64,000 bases of DNA from Dietzia psychralcaliphila (GTDB lineage: Bacteria; Actinomycetota; Actinomycetes; Mycobacteriales; Mycobacteriaceae): contig NZ_CP015453.1 of assembly GCF_003096095.1 (NCBI RefSeq), positions 1,116,001 through 1,180,000 of the forward strand. The letters run 5' to 3'. The notes under the pieces are model-generated. The model was not told the DNA's origin, did no database searches, and saw only the letters and a list, made by a program, of their open reading frames with translations. Position 1 is the stretch's first letter; each line of letters starts with the position of its first letter. Made by a program: the position numbers and the translations under genes. Below are positions 37,377 to 48,900 of this stretch, piece by piece.

Positions 37377-38996
37377 TCAGGCCTCCTTGGGCGTGTGGGT
37401 GGGTGTCGGGTTCTCGTCGGGACGGGTGAGCCCCTCCTCGTAGGTGAAATCGCTCGGGTCGTCGTCGACGGGCGGCGGCCCGTCGAGGTGGCGGGCCCCC
37501 CGCCAGGGCAGGACCGACAGGATGATCGAGAGCACGAGGATGGTCCCGACCATCCCCCAGCCCCAGACGCCGAGCACGGAGGCCTCATACCCCTCGTAGG
37601 GCTCGGACAGCAGGGCCATGATCTCGCGGATCAGCGAGTAGCCCAGGACGAGCGGGGTGATGACGGCCAGGCACACGATCCAGAACGTGCCGACCTTCCA
37701 CGAGGACACCGAATTGAGGTGATCGCGCAGCGTGGGGGCGAGCCGCAGCCCGAAGATCACCACGATGAGGGCGATGAGGGAGATCCCGACGATGCCCAGA
37801 CTGTTGACGAACTTGTCCATGATGTCGAGATTCTGCAGGCCGGTCTCGGTCGGCATGAGCAGCAGCGAGATCGCGGCCATGGGAATGCCGACGGTCAGCG
37901 TGGCCACGGTGCGGGACGAGCCGATCTTGTCCTGGAAGGACGAGATGACCACCTCGGTGATCGAGATGAGCGAGGTGATGCCGGCCAGGATGAGGCAGAC
38001 GAAGAACACCACGCCCCAGATCGGACCACCCGGCATCTGCGAGATCAGCGCCGGGAAGGCGATGAAGGCCAGTCCCGGGCCGCCCCCGACGTCGTCCCAT
38101 CCGGCTCCGGCCGAGGTTGTGACGAGGAAGCCGAGGGTGGCGAACACGCCGATCCCGGCGAGGACCTCGAAGGCCGAGTTGGAGAAGCCCACGACCAGGC
38201 CGGAGCTCGTGAGGTTGGACTTGCGCTTGAGGTACGACGAGTAGGTGAGCATGATGCCGAAGCCCACGGACAGGGACAAGAAGATCTGGCCGTAGGCGGC
38301 GATCCACACGCCCGGGTCGGTGAGGACACCCCAGTCCGGGGTGAAGAAGTTGTTGAGGCCCTCAAGCGCACCCTCGAGGAAGAGGGAGCGTACGACCAGG
38401 GCGGCGAAGAGCGCCACCAGGAGCGGGACGAAGAGCAGCGCGGTGCGTCCGATGCCCTTCTGTACGCCCGCGAGCAGGACACCGAGCGTGACGATCCACA
38501 CGACCACCAGGACGATCGCGATGCCCGGGACGAAGTCGACTCCGAACCCGCTGCCGGCGCGGAGGAAGTCCTCGGCGAAGAACGACGCCGACTCCTCGTA
38601 CGTCTCACCCCAGCGTTCGTCGACCGAGAACCACGCGTAACAGGCCGCCCACGCGATGATCACCGCGTAGTAGACGGCGATGACGAAGGAGACCAGGACC
38701 TGGATCCAGCCGATCGGCTCGGCGAAGCGGTTCATGCGTCGGAAGCTCAGCGGCGCGGAGCCGCGGAAACGGTGGCCGATCGCGTAGTCGAAGAACAGCA
38801 GCGGCAGGCCCGCGGTGAGCAGCGCCACGAGGTAGGGGAGCAGGAAGGCGCCGCCACCGTTGTCGTACGCGACAAAGGGGAAACGCCAGATGTTGCCGAG
38901 GCCGACGGCGGAGCCGATGGCGGCGAAGACGAAGACGGAGCGACGGGAGAATGTCTCTCTCGGTGTCACCCCACCTCTGGTGGGCGGGCTGGTCAT
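37377..38996 (-). CDS. metP: Sodium:neurotransmitter symporter family importer (MetP-type)
   Basis: 539 aa from the ATG at 38996, with AAGGAG upstream; a longer frame exists but has no site. NSS signature FAAIGSAVGLGNIWRFPFV near 25-43 gives the sodium sites, with 11-12 membrane helices. The C-terminal cytoplasmic tail is acidic (DDDPSDFTYEEGLTRPDENP). Pairing with MetS makes a methionine/alanine importer the best guess; other NSS substrates remain possible. Confidence 0.88.
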   Translation of the reverse strand: MTSPPTRGGVTPRETFSRRSVFVFAAIGSAVGLGNIWRFPFVAYDNGGGAFLLPYLVALLTAGLPLLFFDYAIGHRFRGSAPLSFRRMNRFAEPIGWIQVLVSFVIAVYYAVIIAWAACYAWFSVDERWGETYEESASFFAEDFLRAGSGFGVDFVPGIAIVLVVVWIVTLGVLLAGVQKGIGRTALLFVPLLVALFAALVVRSLFLEGALEGLNNFFTPDWGVLTDPGVWIAAYGQIFLSLSVGFGIMLTYSSYLKRKSNLTSSGLVVGFSNSAFEVLAGIGVFATLGFLVTTSAGAGWDDVGGGPGLAFIAFPALISQMPGGPIWGVVFFVCLILAGITSLISITEVVISSFQDKIGSSRTVATLTVGIPMAAISLLLMPTETGLQNLDIMDKFVNSLGIVGISLIALIVVIFGLRLAPTLRDHLNSVSSWKVGTFWIVCLAVITPLVLGYSLIREIMALLSEPYEGYEASVLGVWGWGMVGTILVLSIILSVLPWRGARHLDGPPPVDDDPSDFTYEEGLTRPDENPTPTHTPKEA

Positions 38997-39154
38997 GGTC
39001 GACTCCTTGTCGGACGATCGGGCGGCGGATGCGCCGAGTGTGACGCAACGACGATAGGTGTGGTCTCCGTAACTCCCAACATCTAGTCGGCGGGTTGTGG
39101 TCTTGGTGACCATATCGACGCATTCGCGGCACCTGATTGTGTTACTGGCGGGGC

Positions 39155-39160
39155 TACAGT
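39155..39160 (+). promoter_or_regulatory. -10 element, leaderless secreted protein gene
   Basis: TACAGT, 6-nt spacer, then the ATG at 39167. Confidence 0.5.
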
Positions 39161-39166
39161 GACTAC

Positions 39167-39661
39167 ATGAAGTCTCAGCGCGTGAGCCGGAGGGTGGGCC
39201 GCGGGCTGGTCGCGGCCTCACTCGTGGTGTCGATGGCGGGGGCCTCCACCCTCGTCGCCGCTCCGACGGTGGCCGTCCCGGTGCCGTCTCCCGCCGAGGT
39301 GGTCCGCGAGACCGGGTCGTGGTTCTCGCACGGGTACACCCTCGACCTACGCGCGGACGGAACGGGGATGTTCGCGGCCTGGGTCGGGGCGTTCGACGGC
39401 ACCAGGGTCCAGCTCAGCCTCATCCCCGCACCGGGCGCGGCGACGGTCGCGGAGGTGACCGCGGTCGAGACGGTCGGACTCGGCGGCCTGGCCCCGGACG
39501 AGCAGCCGGGTGTCGGGGGTCTGGTCACCATCGCCTTCGGGGACGCGGTGCGCACGGCCCACGTGGAGTGGTCGTCCGGACCGCGCCGCCTGGCCGCGGA
39601 CCTGTGCCCCGCCGAGGGGCTCGACGCCGCACAGATGGCCGTTCTCCGGTGCGGGGCGTAA
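39167..39661 (+). CDS. Secreted protein of unknown function
   Basis: 164 aa from the ATG at 39167, chosen by the -10 hexamer. A signal peptide (RRVGRGLVAASLVVSMAGA, cleavage near VAA-PTVAVP) leads into a 120-residue beta-rich domain with WFSHGYTLDLRADGTGMFAAWVG. Two Cys near the C-terminus (DLCPAEG...VLRCGA) can form a disulfide. I do not recognise the family; similar small secreted proteins occur in corynebacteria and mycobacteria. Confidence 0.75.
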   Translation: MKSQRVSRRVGRGLVAASLVVSMAGASTLVAAPTVAVPVPSPAEVVRETGSWFSHGYTLDLRADGTGMFAAWVGAFDGTRVQLSLIPAPGAATVAEVTAVETVGLGGLAPDEQPGVGGLVTIAFGDAVRTAHVEWSSGPRRLAADLCPAEGLDAAQMAVLRCGA

Positions 39662-39979
39662 GCGGCTGACCGGGGTGTGCAGACCGGAGGCGACACGCCG
39701 TCACCGGGCGGATCACCCCTGAGAACGGGGTAACGATTCGGTAACGGAGGCAACCCCAAACCTGAGGCCCCCCTCACCTGTGTGTATGAGGAAACCGTCG
39801 GGTTCCGGGTGTGAGCAGGGTCACCTGCCGACCCTCCCGGGTGGCCCCCGAACGGACGGCCGTACCCCCTCAAGCTGAGGGCTCCCTCAACTTCCTGTGG
39901 CAGTCTGTGCCCTGCGTCGGACCAGCAACTGGTTTCGGCGCGGAGATGTCCCACACGAAGTTGCCAAGGAGTTCCACAC
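39662..39979 (+). other. fas upstream region (318 bp, no gene)
   Basis: No open frame is convincing here. The stretch holds GGTAACG twice (39729-39735 and 39740-39746, 11 bp apart, one helical turn) and the inverted repeat CCTCA-AGC-TGAGG at 39868-39880, followed by CCTCAACTTCC. These are plausible operator sites for the long fas transcript. AAGGAG at 39966-39971 is the fas ribosome site. Confidence 0.5.
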
Positions 39980-42900
39980 GTGACGATCGACGACCGCGAC
40001 CTCACACCCCGCCCGCTCGAGACCGGACATGCGGCCCGCCGCCAGTCCCGGGCACTCGCGGACGACCTGCGTGAGGGCACCGCCTACGCCCTCGCCTTCG
40101 GGGGCCAGGGGATCGCGTGGCGCGACGCGTTGAGCGATCTCATCGACGGCACGGGGATCGGTCCCGAACTCCAGGACCTGGTCGACTCCTCCGTCTCCCT
40201 CACCGAAGCGGTCCACGACGAGATCGCCGTGGTGCGCCCCCACGGATTCCGGCCCATCGAGTGGGCCAACACCACCACGGGCGAGGACGAGGACCACGGC
40301 GACCTCCCCGACGAGGCGTCGCTCTCCTCCGCCGCGGTCTCGCTCCCGGCCGTCCTGCTCACCCAGGTGGGTGCCGTTCGCGCGCTCGCCGCCGAGGGCT
40401 TCGACGTCAACGACACCGCTCCCGCCGCGGTGGTCGGGCACTCCCAGGGGATCCTGGCCGTGGAGTCCGTCGAGACCTTCGGTTCGATCGACGACCGCCT
40501 CCTGGCGGTGGCCGAGCTGATCGGCGCCGCCGCCACCCTGATCGGGCGCCGCACGGGCCTGTTCCGTCGTGGTGAGGCCAGCCCCATGGTCGGCGTGTCG
40601 GGCATCGACGGCGCACAACTACGCGCCCTCGTCGACGAGGTCTTCGCCGCGGTCGATCCCGCACTGCGGCCCACCGTCTCCATCCGCAACGCCCAGCGCC
40701 GCCACGTCGTGGTGGGCCGTCCGGACGACCTCGAGGACCTGCGCCGTCACTGTGCGGACCTCGAGGCCGAGTCCCGTCGTCGTCGCGAGGCCAAGCTCAC
40801 CGGCGGCGAGGTCTTCGCCCCCGTCTTCGACCCCCTCGACGTGGAGGTCGGTTTCCACCATCCCGCGATGGCCCCCGCCGTGGACGTCGTGTCGGACTGG
40901 GCCGCCCGCTGTGGCCTGGACGCGGATCGCGCGGCCTCCCTGGCCCGCCAGGTCTTCGCGGAGCCCGTCGACTGGGTCGAGGAGATGGCCGAGACGCTGC
41001 ACTCCGGCGCGGACTGGATCCTCGACATGGGCCCGGGCGAGGCCCTGACCCGCCTCAACCGCTCGGTGGTCCGCGGACAGGGCGTCGGCGTGGTGGCCGC
41101 CGCCACCCGCGGTGGACTGCGCAATCTGTTCACGCCGGGCGCCACCCCGTCGATCGAGCGCCCGTGGACGGCGTACCAGCCCCAGCTGATCACCCTGCCC
41201 GACGGCAGTGTCCACGTGGAGACCTCGTTCACCCGCCTCACCGGCTGCTCGCCGATCCTCCTGGCCGGGATGACCCCGACCACCGTGGACCCGGAGATCG
41301 TCGCCGCCGCGGCCAACGCCGGTCACTGGGCCGAGCTCGCCGGCGGTGGTCAGGTGACCGAGCCGATCTTCGCCGAGAACACCCAGCGCCTCGCCGAGCT
41401 GCTCGAGCCCGGCCGGAGCGCCCAGTTCAACTCGCTGTTCCTCGACCCGTACCTGTGGAAGTTGCAGGTCGGTGGCAAGCGACTGGTTCAGCGCGCCCGC
41501 GCCGCGGGTATCCCGTTCGACGGCGTGATCGTGACCGCCGGCATCCCCGAGCTGGACGAGTCCGTGGCCCTCATCGAGGAGCTCACCGAGGCCGGCCTGC
41601 GCCACGTCAGCTTCAAGCCCGGCACCATCGCCCAGATCCGCCAGGTCGTGCGGATCGCGGCCGAGGTGCCCCACATGCCGGTGATCGTCCAGGTCGAGGG
41701 CGGGCGCGCCGGCGGCCACCACTCGTGGGAGGACCTCGACGCCCTCCTGCTGGCCAGCTACCCGATGCTGCGCGACCGCCCCAACGTGGTCCTGTGCGTC
41801 GGCGGCGGGATCGGTACCCCGGAGCGGGCCGCCGACTACCTCACCGGGTCCTGGGCCAACGCCCACGGCTACCCGGCCATGCCCGTCGACGGCATCCTCG
41901 TGGGCACGGCCGCCATGGCCACCCTCGAGGCCACCACCAGCCCGCAGGTCAAGCAGCTCCTCGTGGACACCGTCGGTGTGGACCACTGGGTGGGTGCCGG
42001 CCAGGCCGAGGGTGGGATGGCCTCCGGCCGCAGCCAGCTGGGCGCCGACATCCACGAGATCGACAACACGGCCGCCCGTACCGGGCGTCTGCTGGACGAG
42101 GTCGCCGGCGACGCCGACGCCGTGGCCGAGCGCCGCGAGGAGATCATCGCCGCGATCAACGGCACCGCCAAGCCGTACTTCGGTGACCTCGACACCATGA
42201 CCTACGAGCAGTGGCTGCGACGCTTCGCCGACCTGTCCCTCGCGTCCGCCCCTGCCGCCGGCTCCGCCTCCGACGCGGTGGCCGCCGGTGATCCCTCGGT
42301 GTGGCTCGACCCCACCATCCGCGAGCGCTTCCACCGCATGGTCCAGCGCGCCGAGGCCCGCCTGGACGCCGCGGACTCCGGCCGAATCGTCTCGGCCTTC
42401 CCCCGCGTGGAGGCCATGGAGCGACCCGCCGAGGTCGTCGACACCCTCGCGGCCCGCTACCCCGAGCTGGCCACCGCCACCCTGCACCCCGCCGACGCCG
42501 CGGAGTTCCTCGACATCTGTCGCATGCCGGGCAAGCCCGTCCCGTTTGTGCCCGTCATCGACGGCGACGTCCGCCGTTGGTGGCGATCGGACTCACTGTG
42601 GCAGGCCCATGACGCCCGCTACGACGCCGACGCCGTGTGCATCATCCCCGGCACCACCGCGGTCGCGGGGATCACCCGGGTGGACGAGCCGGTCGGCGAG
42701 CTGCTCGATCGCTTCGAGTCCGCCACCGTCGACCGTGTCCGCGGCTACCTGCCCACCACCGAGGCCGTGAGCGGCCGCCGCCGCGGCACCGTCACCACCG
42801 CGCAGGGCCCGGTCGCCGACGTGCTCAACGCCCCCGACGTCTCGTGGGCGGGCCGCCTCGTGGTGAGCCCGGTCCACCGCCTGGGCGTCCTGCACGCCTG

Positions 42901-45900
42901 GGAGATCGACGCCGACGGCATCGGCCGCCACCCGGTCTCCGGCGCGGTCCTGACGCCGGCCGCCGACGGGCGCACGGTCGACCTGACCCTGCCCGTCGGT
43001 CCGACCGAGATGACCATCACGATCACCCTGGGTGACTCTGTCGCCACGGGAGCCGCGCCGGTCGTCACCGACGACGCCGCCGAAGCCGCCATGAGCACCC
43101 TGCTGAGCACCGCCGCCGGCGTGGGCCGCGGCGGCGCCGGAGGCACCGTGATCGAGGCCCTGCCCGAGGTCTCCGGCGGTGTCGCCACCGCGCGGTTCAC
43201 CTTCGAGCCCACCCTCGCCTCCGACCACACCGGAGTCACCGCCGGGAGTCTGCCCACCTCGCTCATCACCTCGGACGGCGTCCCGGACGCCCTCGTGGGT
43301 GCGGCGTGGCCCGCGGTCTTCGCGGTGCTCGGTGAGGCCCGTCGCCCGCGTGGCAACGGGACGGTGGTCGAGGGACTGCTGGACCTGGTCCATCTGGACC
43401 ACGGCGTCCGCATGCACTCGGCGTTGCCCCAGAGTCCGACCGACCTCGTCGTCGTCGCCCGTTCCGGTGGCGTCCGCGACACCGACCTCGGACGTCTGGT
43501 CGAGGTGTCGGTGGAGGTCGGAGCCGTCTCCGCCGACGGTTCGCAGTCCCCGCTGTGCACTCTCTCGGAGCGGTTCGCGATCCGCGGCCGCACCGGTGGT
43601 GCCGAGGTGGGCGACCCCCGCCCGGCCGGTGGATCCCTCGTCGGTCCCGACGGTGGAGCCGTCACCCCGGCCGAGACCAGCCGCCAGCATCGGGTGTCGA
43701 CCTCGCTCATCGCCCCGCACGACATGACCGCCTTCGCGCTGGTCTCCGGCGACCACAACCCCATCCACGTCTCCGACACCGCAGCCGACCTCGCCGGCCT
43801 GGGCGGCGTGATCGTCCACGGTATGTGGCTCTCGGCCGCCGCGCAGCACGCGGTCCAGGCCTCGGACGGGAAGACCCCCGCCCTGCGGATCGCCGGCTGG
43901 ACCGCCCGCATGCTCGCCCCGGTCCGACCGGGCGACCACATCAAGGTCCGCGCCGTCCAGACCGGCCGTCTCGCCGGCGGCCAGGTCCTCGAGGTCACGT
44001 GCACGGTCGACGGTGCCACCGTCATGGCCGCCACCGCCCTCACCGAGGCCCCGCGCACGGTCTACGCCTTCCCCGGCCAGGGCATCCAGGCCAAGGGGAT
44101 GGGTATGGAGGGACGCACCCGCTGCCCGGCCGCCCGCGAGATCTGGGACCGTGCCGACGCGCACACCCGTGAGGCCCTGGGCTTCTCGATCCTCGCGCTC
44201 GTCCGTGAGAACCCGACCGAGGTGACCGTCCGCGGCACCGTCCACCGGCACCCCGACGGCGTGCTCTACCTGACCCAGTTCACGCAGGTCGCGATGGCCT
44301 GCCTCGCGGTGGCTCAGCGCGCCGAGCTCGAGGCCGACGGGCTGTTCATCGACGGCGCCTACTTCGCCGGACACTCGATCGGCGAGTACGACGCCCTGGC
44401 CGCCATCTCCGGGACACTGGAGCTCGAGCCGCTGCTGGAGATCGTCTTCCAGCGCGGGTCGACCATGCACGAGCTGGTCCCGCGCGATTCCGAGGGGCGG
44501 TCCGACTACCGGATGGCCGCGATCCGGCCGTCGCAGATGGGGATCTCCGACGACGAGGTCGTGGACTGGGTGGCCGACGTGGCCCGCGAGTCCGGCGAGT
44601 TCATCGAGATCGTCAACTACAACCTCGCGGGATCCCAGTACGCGCTCGCCGGCACCGTCGCCGGATGCAAGGCGCTGGAGAAGGCCGTCGAGCGCGAGCT
44701 CGAGGTCTCGGGCGGCAAGAACGCCTTCATCCTGGTGCCCGGCATCGACGTGCCGTTCCACTCGACCGTCCTGCGCGGTGGTGTCCCGGACTTCCGGGCC
44801 ACCCTCGACGCGCTGATCCCGCACGACATCGACATCTCGGTGCTCGTGGGCCGCTACATCCCCAACCTGGTGCCGCGCCTGTTCAGCCTCGAGCGGTCCT
44901 TCGTGCAGGAGATCGCCGACCTCGTGCCGGCCGATTCCCTCGCCGAGGTCCTGGCCGACTGGGACTCCTGGTCCGCCACGCCGACGCGCCTGGGCCGCCT
45001 CCTGCTGGTGGAGCTGCTGGCCTGGCAGTTCGCCAGCCCGGTCCGCTGGATCGAGACCCAGGAGCTGCTCTTCACGCCCGTCGAGCGCGGCGGACTCGGC
45101 ATCGAGTGCTTCGTCGAGGTCGGTGTGGCCAACGCCCCGACCGTGGCGAACCTCGCCTCCAAGACCCTCGACCTGCCCACGCACCGGGGCCCCCGCGCCC
45201 AGGTGCTCAACGTGGAGCGCGACTCCGCTGCGCTGTACGGCACCCTGCCGCCCAGCGTGGAGGTCGACGACGACGAGCTGGACGCCGGCGACGGCTCCGC
45301 CTCCACCACCCCGGCCGCCGACCAGGCGGCCCCCACAGACCCCGCACCGGCCGTCAATACCCCCGGCACGGCCGGTGCGGACCGATCCACCACCCCGGCG
45401 GCAGCCGAGGCAGCCCCCGGCGCTCCCCGCCCGGACGACCTGGAGTTCGGTGCCCCCGCGGCCACCCGCATGCTGGTGGCGCTGCGCACCAAGGTCCGTC
45501 CCGAGCAGATCGTGCCCGGCGACTCCATCGAGACGCTGTGCGACGGCGTCTCCTCACGTCGGAACCAGCTGCTCCTGGACCTGGGCACGGAGCTGAGCCT
45601 GGGCGCCATCGACGGCGCGGCCGAGGCGGACTTCCCGACCCTGGCCGACCAGGTCTCGCGCCTGGCCCGCGGTTACGCCCCCTTCGGCCCCGTCCTGTCC
45701 GACGCGGTCGGTGAGGCACTGCGCGCGGTCCTGGGCCGCACCGGCAAGCGCGCGGCATACATCACCGAGCGGGTGACCGGCCCCTGGGAGCTCGGCACCG
45801 GCTGGGCGCAGCACGTCACCGCCGAGATCGCCCTCGGCACCCGCGACGGCGCCTCGATCCGCGGCGGCGACCTGGCCTCCCTGGACGCCTCGGGCGTCAA

Positions 45901-48900
45901 GGACGTGGCCGGACTGGACGCGCTCATCGACGCGGCCGTCCGCTCGGTCGGCGCGGCTAACGGCGTGGCCGTGGCCATGCCGTCCTCCGGAGCCGGCGGC
46001 GGCGCGACCGTCGACGCCGCGGCACTGAACGAGTTCGCCGACGGCGTCCTCGGCCCCGACGGTGTCCTCGCGGAGGCCGCCCGCGGCCTGCTCACCCGAC
46101 TCGGGCATCTCGAGCCGGACGCGGTGGACCTGCTCGCCGAGGCCGACCCGGACGCCGAGCTCGCCGACCTCGTGACCGCGGAGCTCGGCACCGACTGGCG
46201 CCGCGTGGTGGCCCCGGCCTTCGACTCGGGCCGCGCCGTCCTCATGGACGACCGCTGGGCCTCGGCGCGCGAGGACCTGGCCCGACTGTGGACCCGGACC
46301 GACGTTCCCGCCGATGCCGCGGAGTCCTTCCGCGGCGCCGGTGACATCGTGGCCGAACAGGCCCGCTGGTGGGCCGAGCGGTCCACGGCAGCCCGGCGGG
46401 ACGCCCTCGCGGTGGCCTACCGGGAGATCGCGGAGATCGCCGTCGAGGACTTCGTCGGCGACTACGCGGGCGACGTCGCCGTCGTCACCGGCGCCGGCAA
46501 GGGTTCCATCGCCGCCGCCGTGACCGGACAGCTCCTGGCGGGCGGGGCCACCGTGGTGGCCACCACCTCGAGCCTGGACCAGAAGAAGCTGGCCTTCTTC
46601 AAGGACCTCTACCGCACCAACGCCCGTGGCGGCGCCGCGCTGTGGGTCCTGCCGGTCAACATGACCTCCTACTCGGACGTCGACGCGCTCGTGGAGTGGA
46701 TCGGCACGGAGCACGCGGAGTCGGCCGGTGGCCAGACCACCGTCCTCAAGACCCCGCTCACCCCGACCCTGCTCTTCCCGTTCGCCGCCCCGCGCGTCCA
46801 GGGTTCGATGGCCGACGCCGGACCGCGGGCCGAGACCGAGATGCGCGTCCTGCTGTGGAGCGTGGAGAAGCTCGTGGCCGGGCTCGGCGCGATCGGCGCC
46901 GACACCGACGTCGACTCCCGCCTGCACGTGGTGCTCCCGGGTTCGCCCAACCGCGGGATCTTCGGCGGCGACGGCGCCTACGGCGAGGCCAAGGCCGCGC
47001 TCGACGCCATGATCGCCAAGTGGGGCTCCGAGAAGTCCTGGTCCGAGCGCGTGACGTTCGTCCACGCGATCATCGGCTGGGTCCGGGGCACCGGTCTGAT
47101 GGGCCACAACGACCCGCTCGTCGAGGCCGTGGAGGCCGCGGGTGTGTCCACCTGGTCCACCTCGGGGATCGCCACCGAGCTGCTGGGTTCGTGCACCCCG
47201 GACGTCCGCCGGTCCGCCGGCGAGGCACCCGTCACCGTGGATCTCACCGGCGGGCTCGGTACCGCCGACCTGGACATGTCCGCGCTCGCCGCGGACCGTC
47301 CGACCGCGGTTGCCGAGGCCGCCACCGACGACGCCGACGGGACCATCGCGGCCCTGCCGTCGCTGCAGACCGTCACCGTCGACGAGCGTCCCGAGTGGGG
47401 TCAGGTCACGCAGGAGCTGGAGGACATGGTGGTGATCGTGGGCTCCGGCGAGGTCGGCCCCTACGGCAGCGCCCGCACCCGCTTCGAGGTGGAGACCACC
47501 GGCGACCTCAGTGCCGCCGGCGTGGTCGAGCTCGCCTGGTCGACCGGCCTCATCGAATGGGAGGACTCGCCGCGCGCAGGCTGGACCGTTACCGAGACGG
47601 GTGACCCGATCGACGAGTCCGACATCGCCGAGCGCTTCCACGACGAGGTCCTGGGCCGTGTGGGCATACGCCGGTACGCCGACGACTCGCGAGCCGAGAT
47701 GTTCTCAGGCGCCTCGCCGCAGCTCACCTCGGTGTTCCTGCCGGAGGACCTGTCCTTCGTCGTGGACGACGAGCAGCAGGCCCGCGCCTACCTCGAGGCC
47801 GACCCGGAGAACACCGTCGTGACCCACGACATCTCCACCGGCGACTGGACGGTCACCCGCAAGGCCGGCACCGAGATCCGCGTTCCGCGCCGCGCCACGC
47901 TCACCCGCATCGTGGGTGGGCAGATCCCCACAGGATTCGACCCGACGGCGTGGGGAATCCCCGCCGACATGGTCTCCGGCATCGACCGTGTGGCCGCGTG
48001 GAACCTCGTGGCCACCGTGGATGCGTTCATCTCTTCCGGCTTCACCCCGGCTGAGCTGCTCGCCCATGTCCACCCGGCCGACGTGGCCAACACCCAGGGC
48101 ACCGGCATGGGCGGCATGACCAGCATGAGGTCGCTGTACATCGACGGCATCCTCGGTCGCAGCCGCGCCAACGACACGCTGCAGGAGGCGCTGCCCAACG
48201 TGGTGGCAGCCCACGTGATGCAGTCCTACGTCGGCGGCTACGGCTCGATGGTCCACCCGGTGGCGGCCTGCGCCACCACCGCGGTGAGCGTCGAGGAGGG
48301 CTTCGACAAGATCCGCGCCGGAAAGGCCGAGTTCGTGGTGGCCGGCGGGTTCGACGACCTGTCCACCGAGGGCATCCAGGGCTTCGCCGACATGTCCGCC
48401 ACGGCGGACTCGGCGGCGATGGCCGCCAAGGGGATCGACGAGCGGCACTACAGCCGTGCCAACGACCGGCGGCGCGGCGGGTTCGTCGAGTCGCAGGGCG
48501 GCGGCACCATCCTGCTGGCGCGCGGCGACGTCGCGGCCCGCATGGGGCTGCCGGTCCACGGGGTGGTGGCCTGGGCGGGGTCGTACGCCGACGGCGCACA
48601 CACCTCGATCCCGGCACCGGGGCTCGGCGCGCTCGGCGCCGGTCGCGGTGGAAAGCGGTCGCCCCTGGCCCGGGGCCTGGGTGAGCTCGGTCTGACCGCC
48701 GACGACCTGGCCGTGGTGAGCAAGCACGACACCTCGACCAAGGCCAACGACCCCAACGAGTCGGACCTGCACGAGCGGCTCGGCGCGGCGATCGGACGCT
48801 CCGACGGCAACCCGTTGTTCGTCGTGTCGCAGAAGTCGCTCACCGGTCACGCCAAGGGTGGCGCGGCGGCGTTCCAGCTCATCGGGCTCACCCAGATGCT

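Noticed and set aside
37284-39086. 600-residue frame opposite metP
   Set aside because: Same kind of shadow; Asp/Glu/Gly/His-rich, no start site.
42593-45184. 863-residue open frame opposite fas
   Set aside because: Shadow frame produced by very high GC inside fas; composition is His/Asp/Gly-rich with no domain pattern. Likewise the 695-residue frame at 45554-47641.
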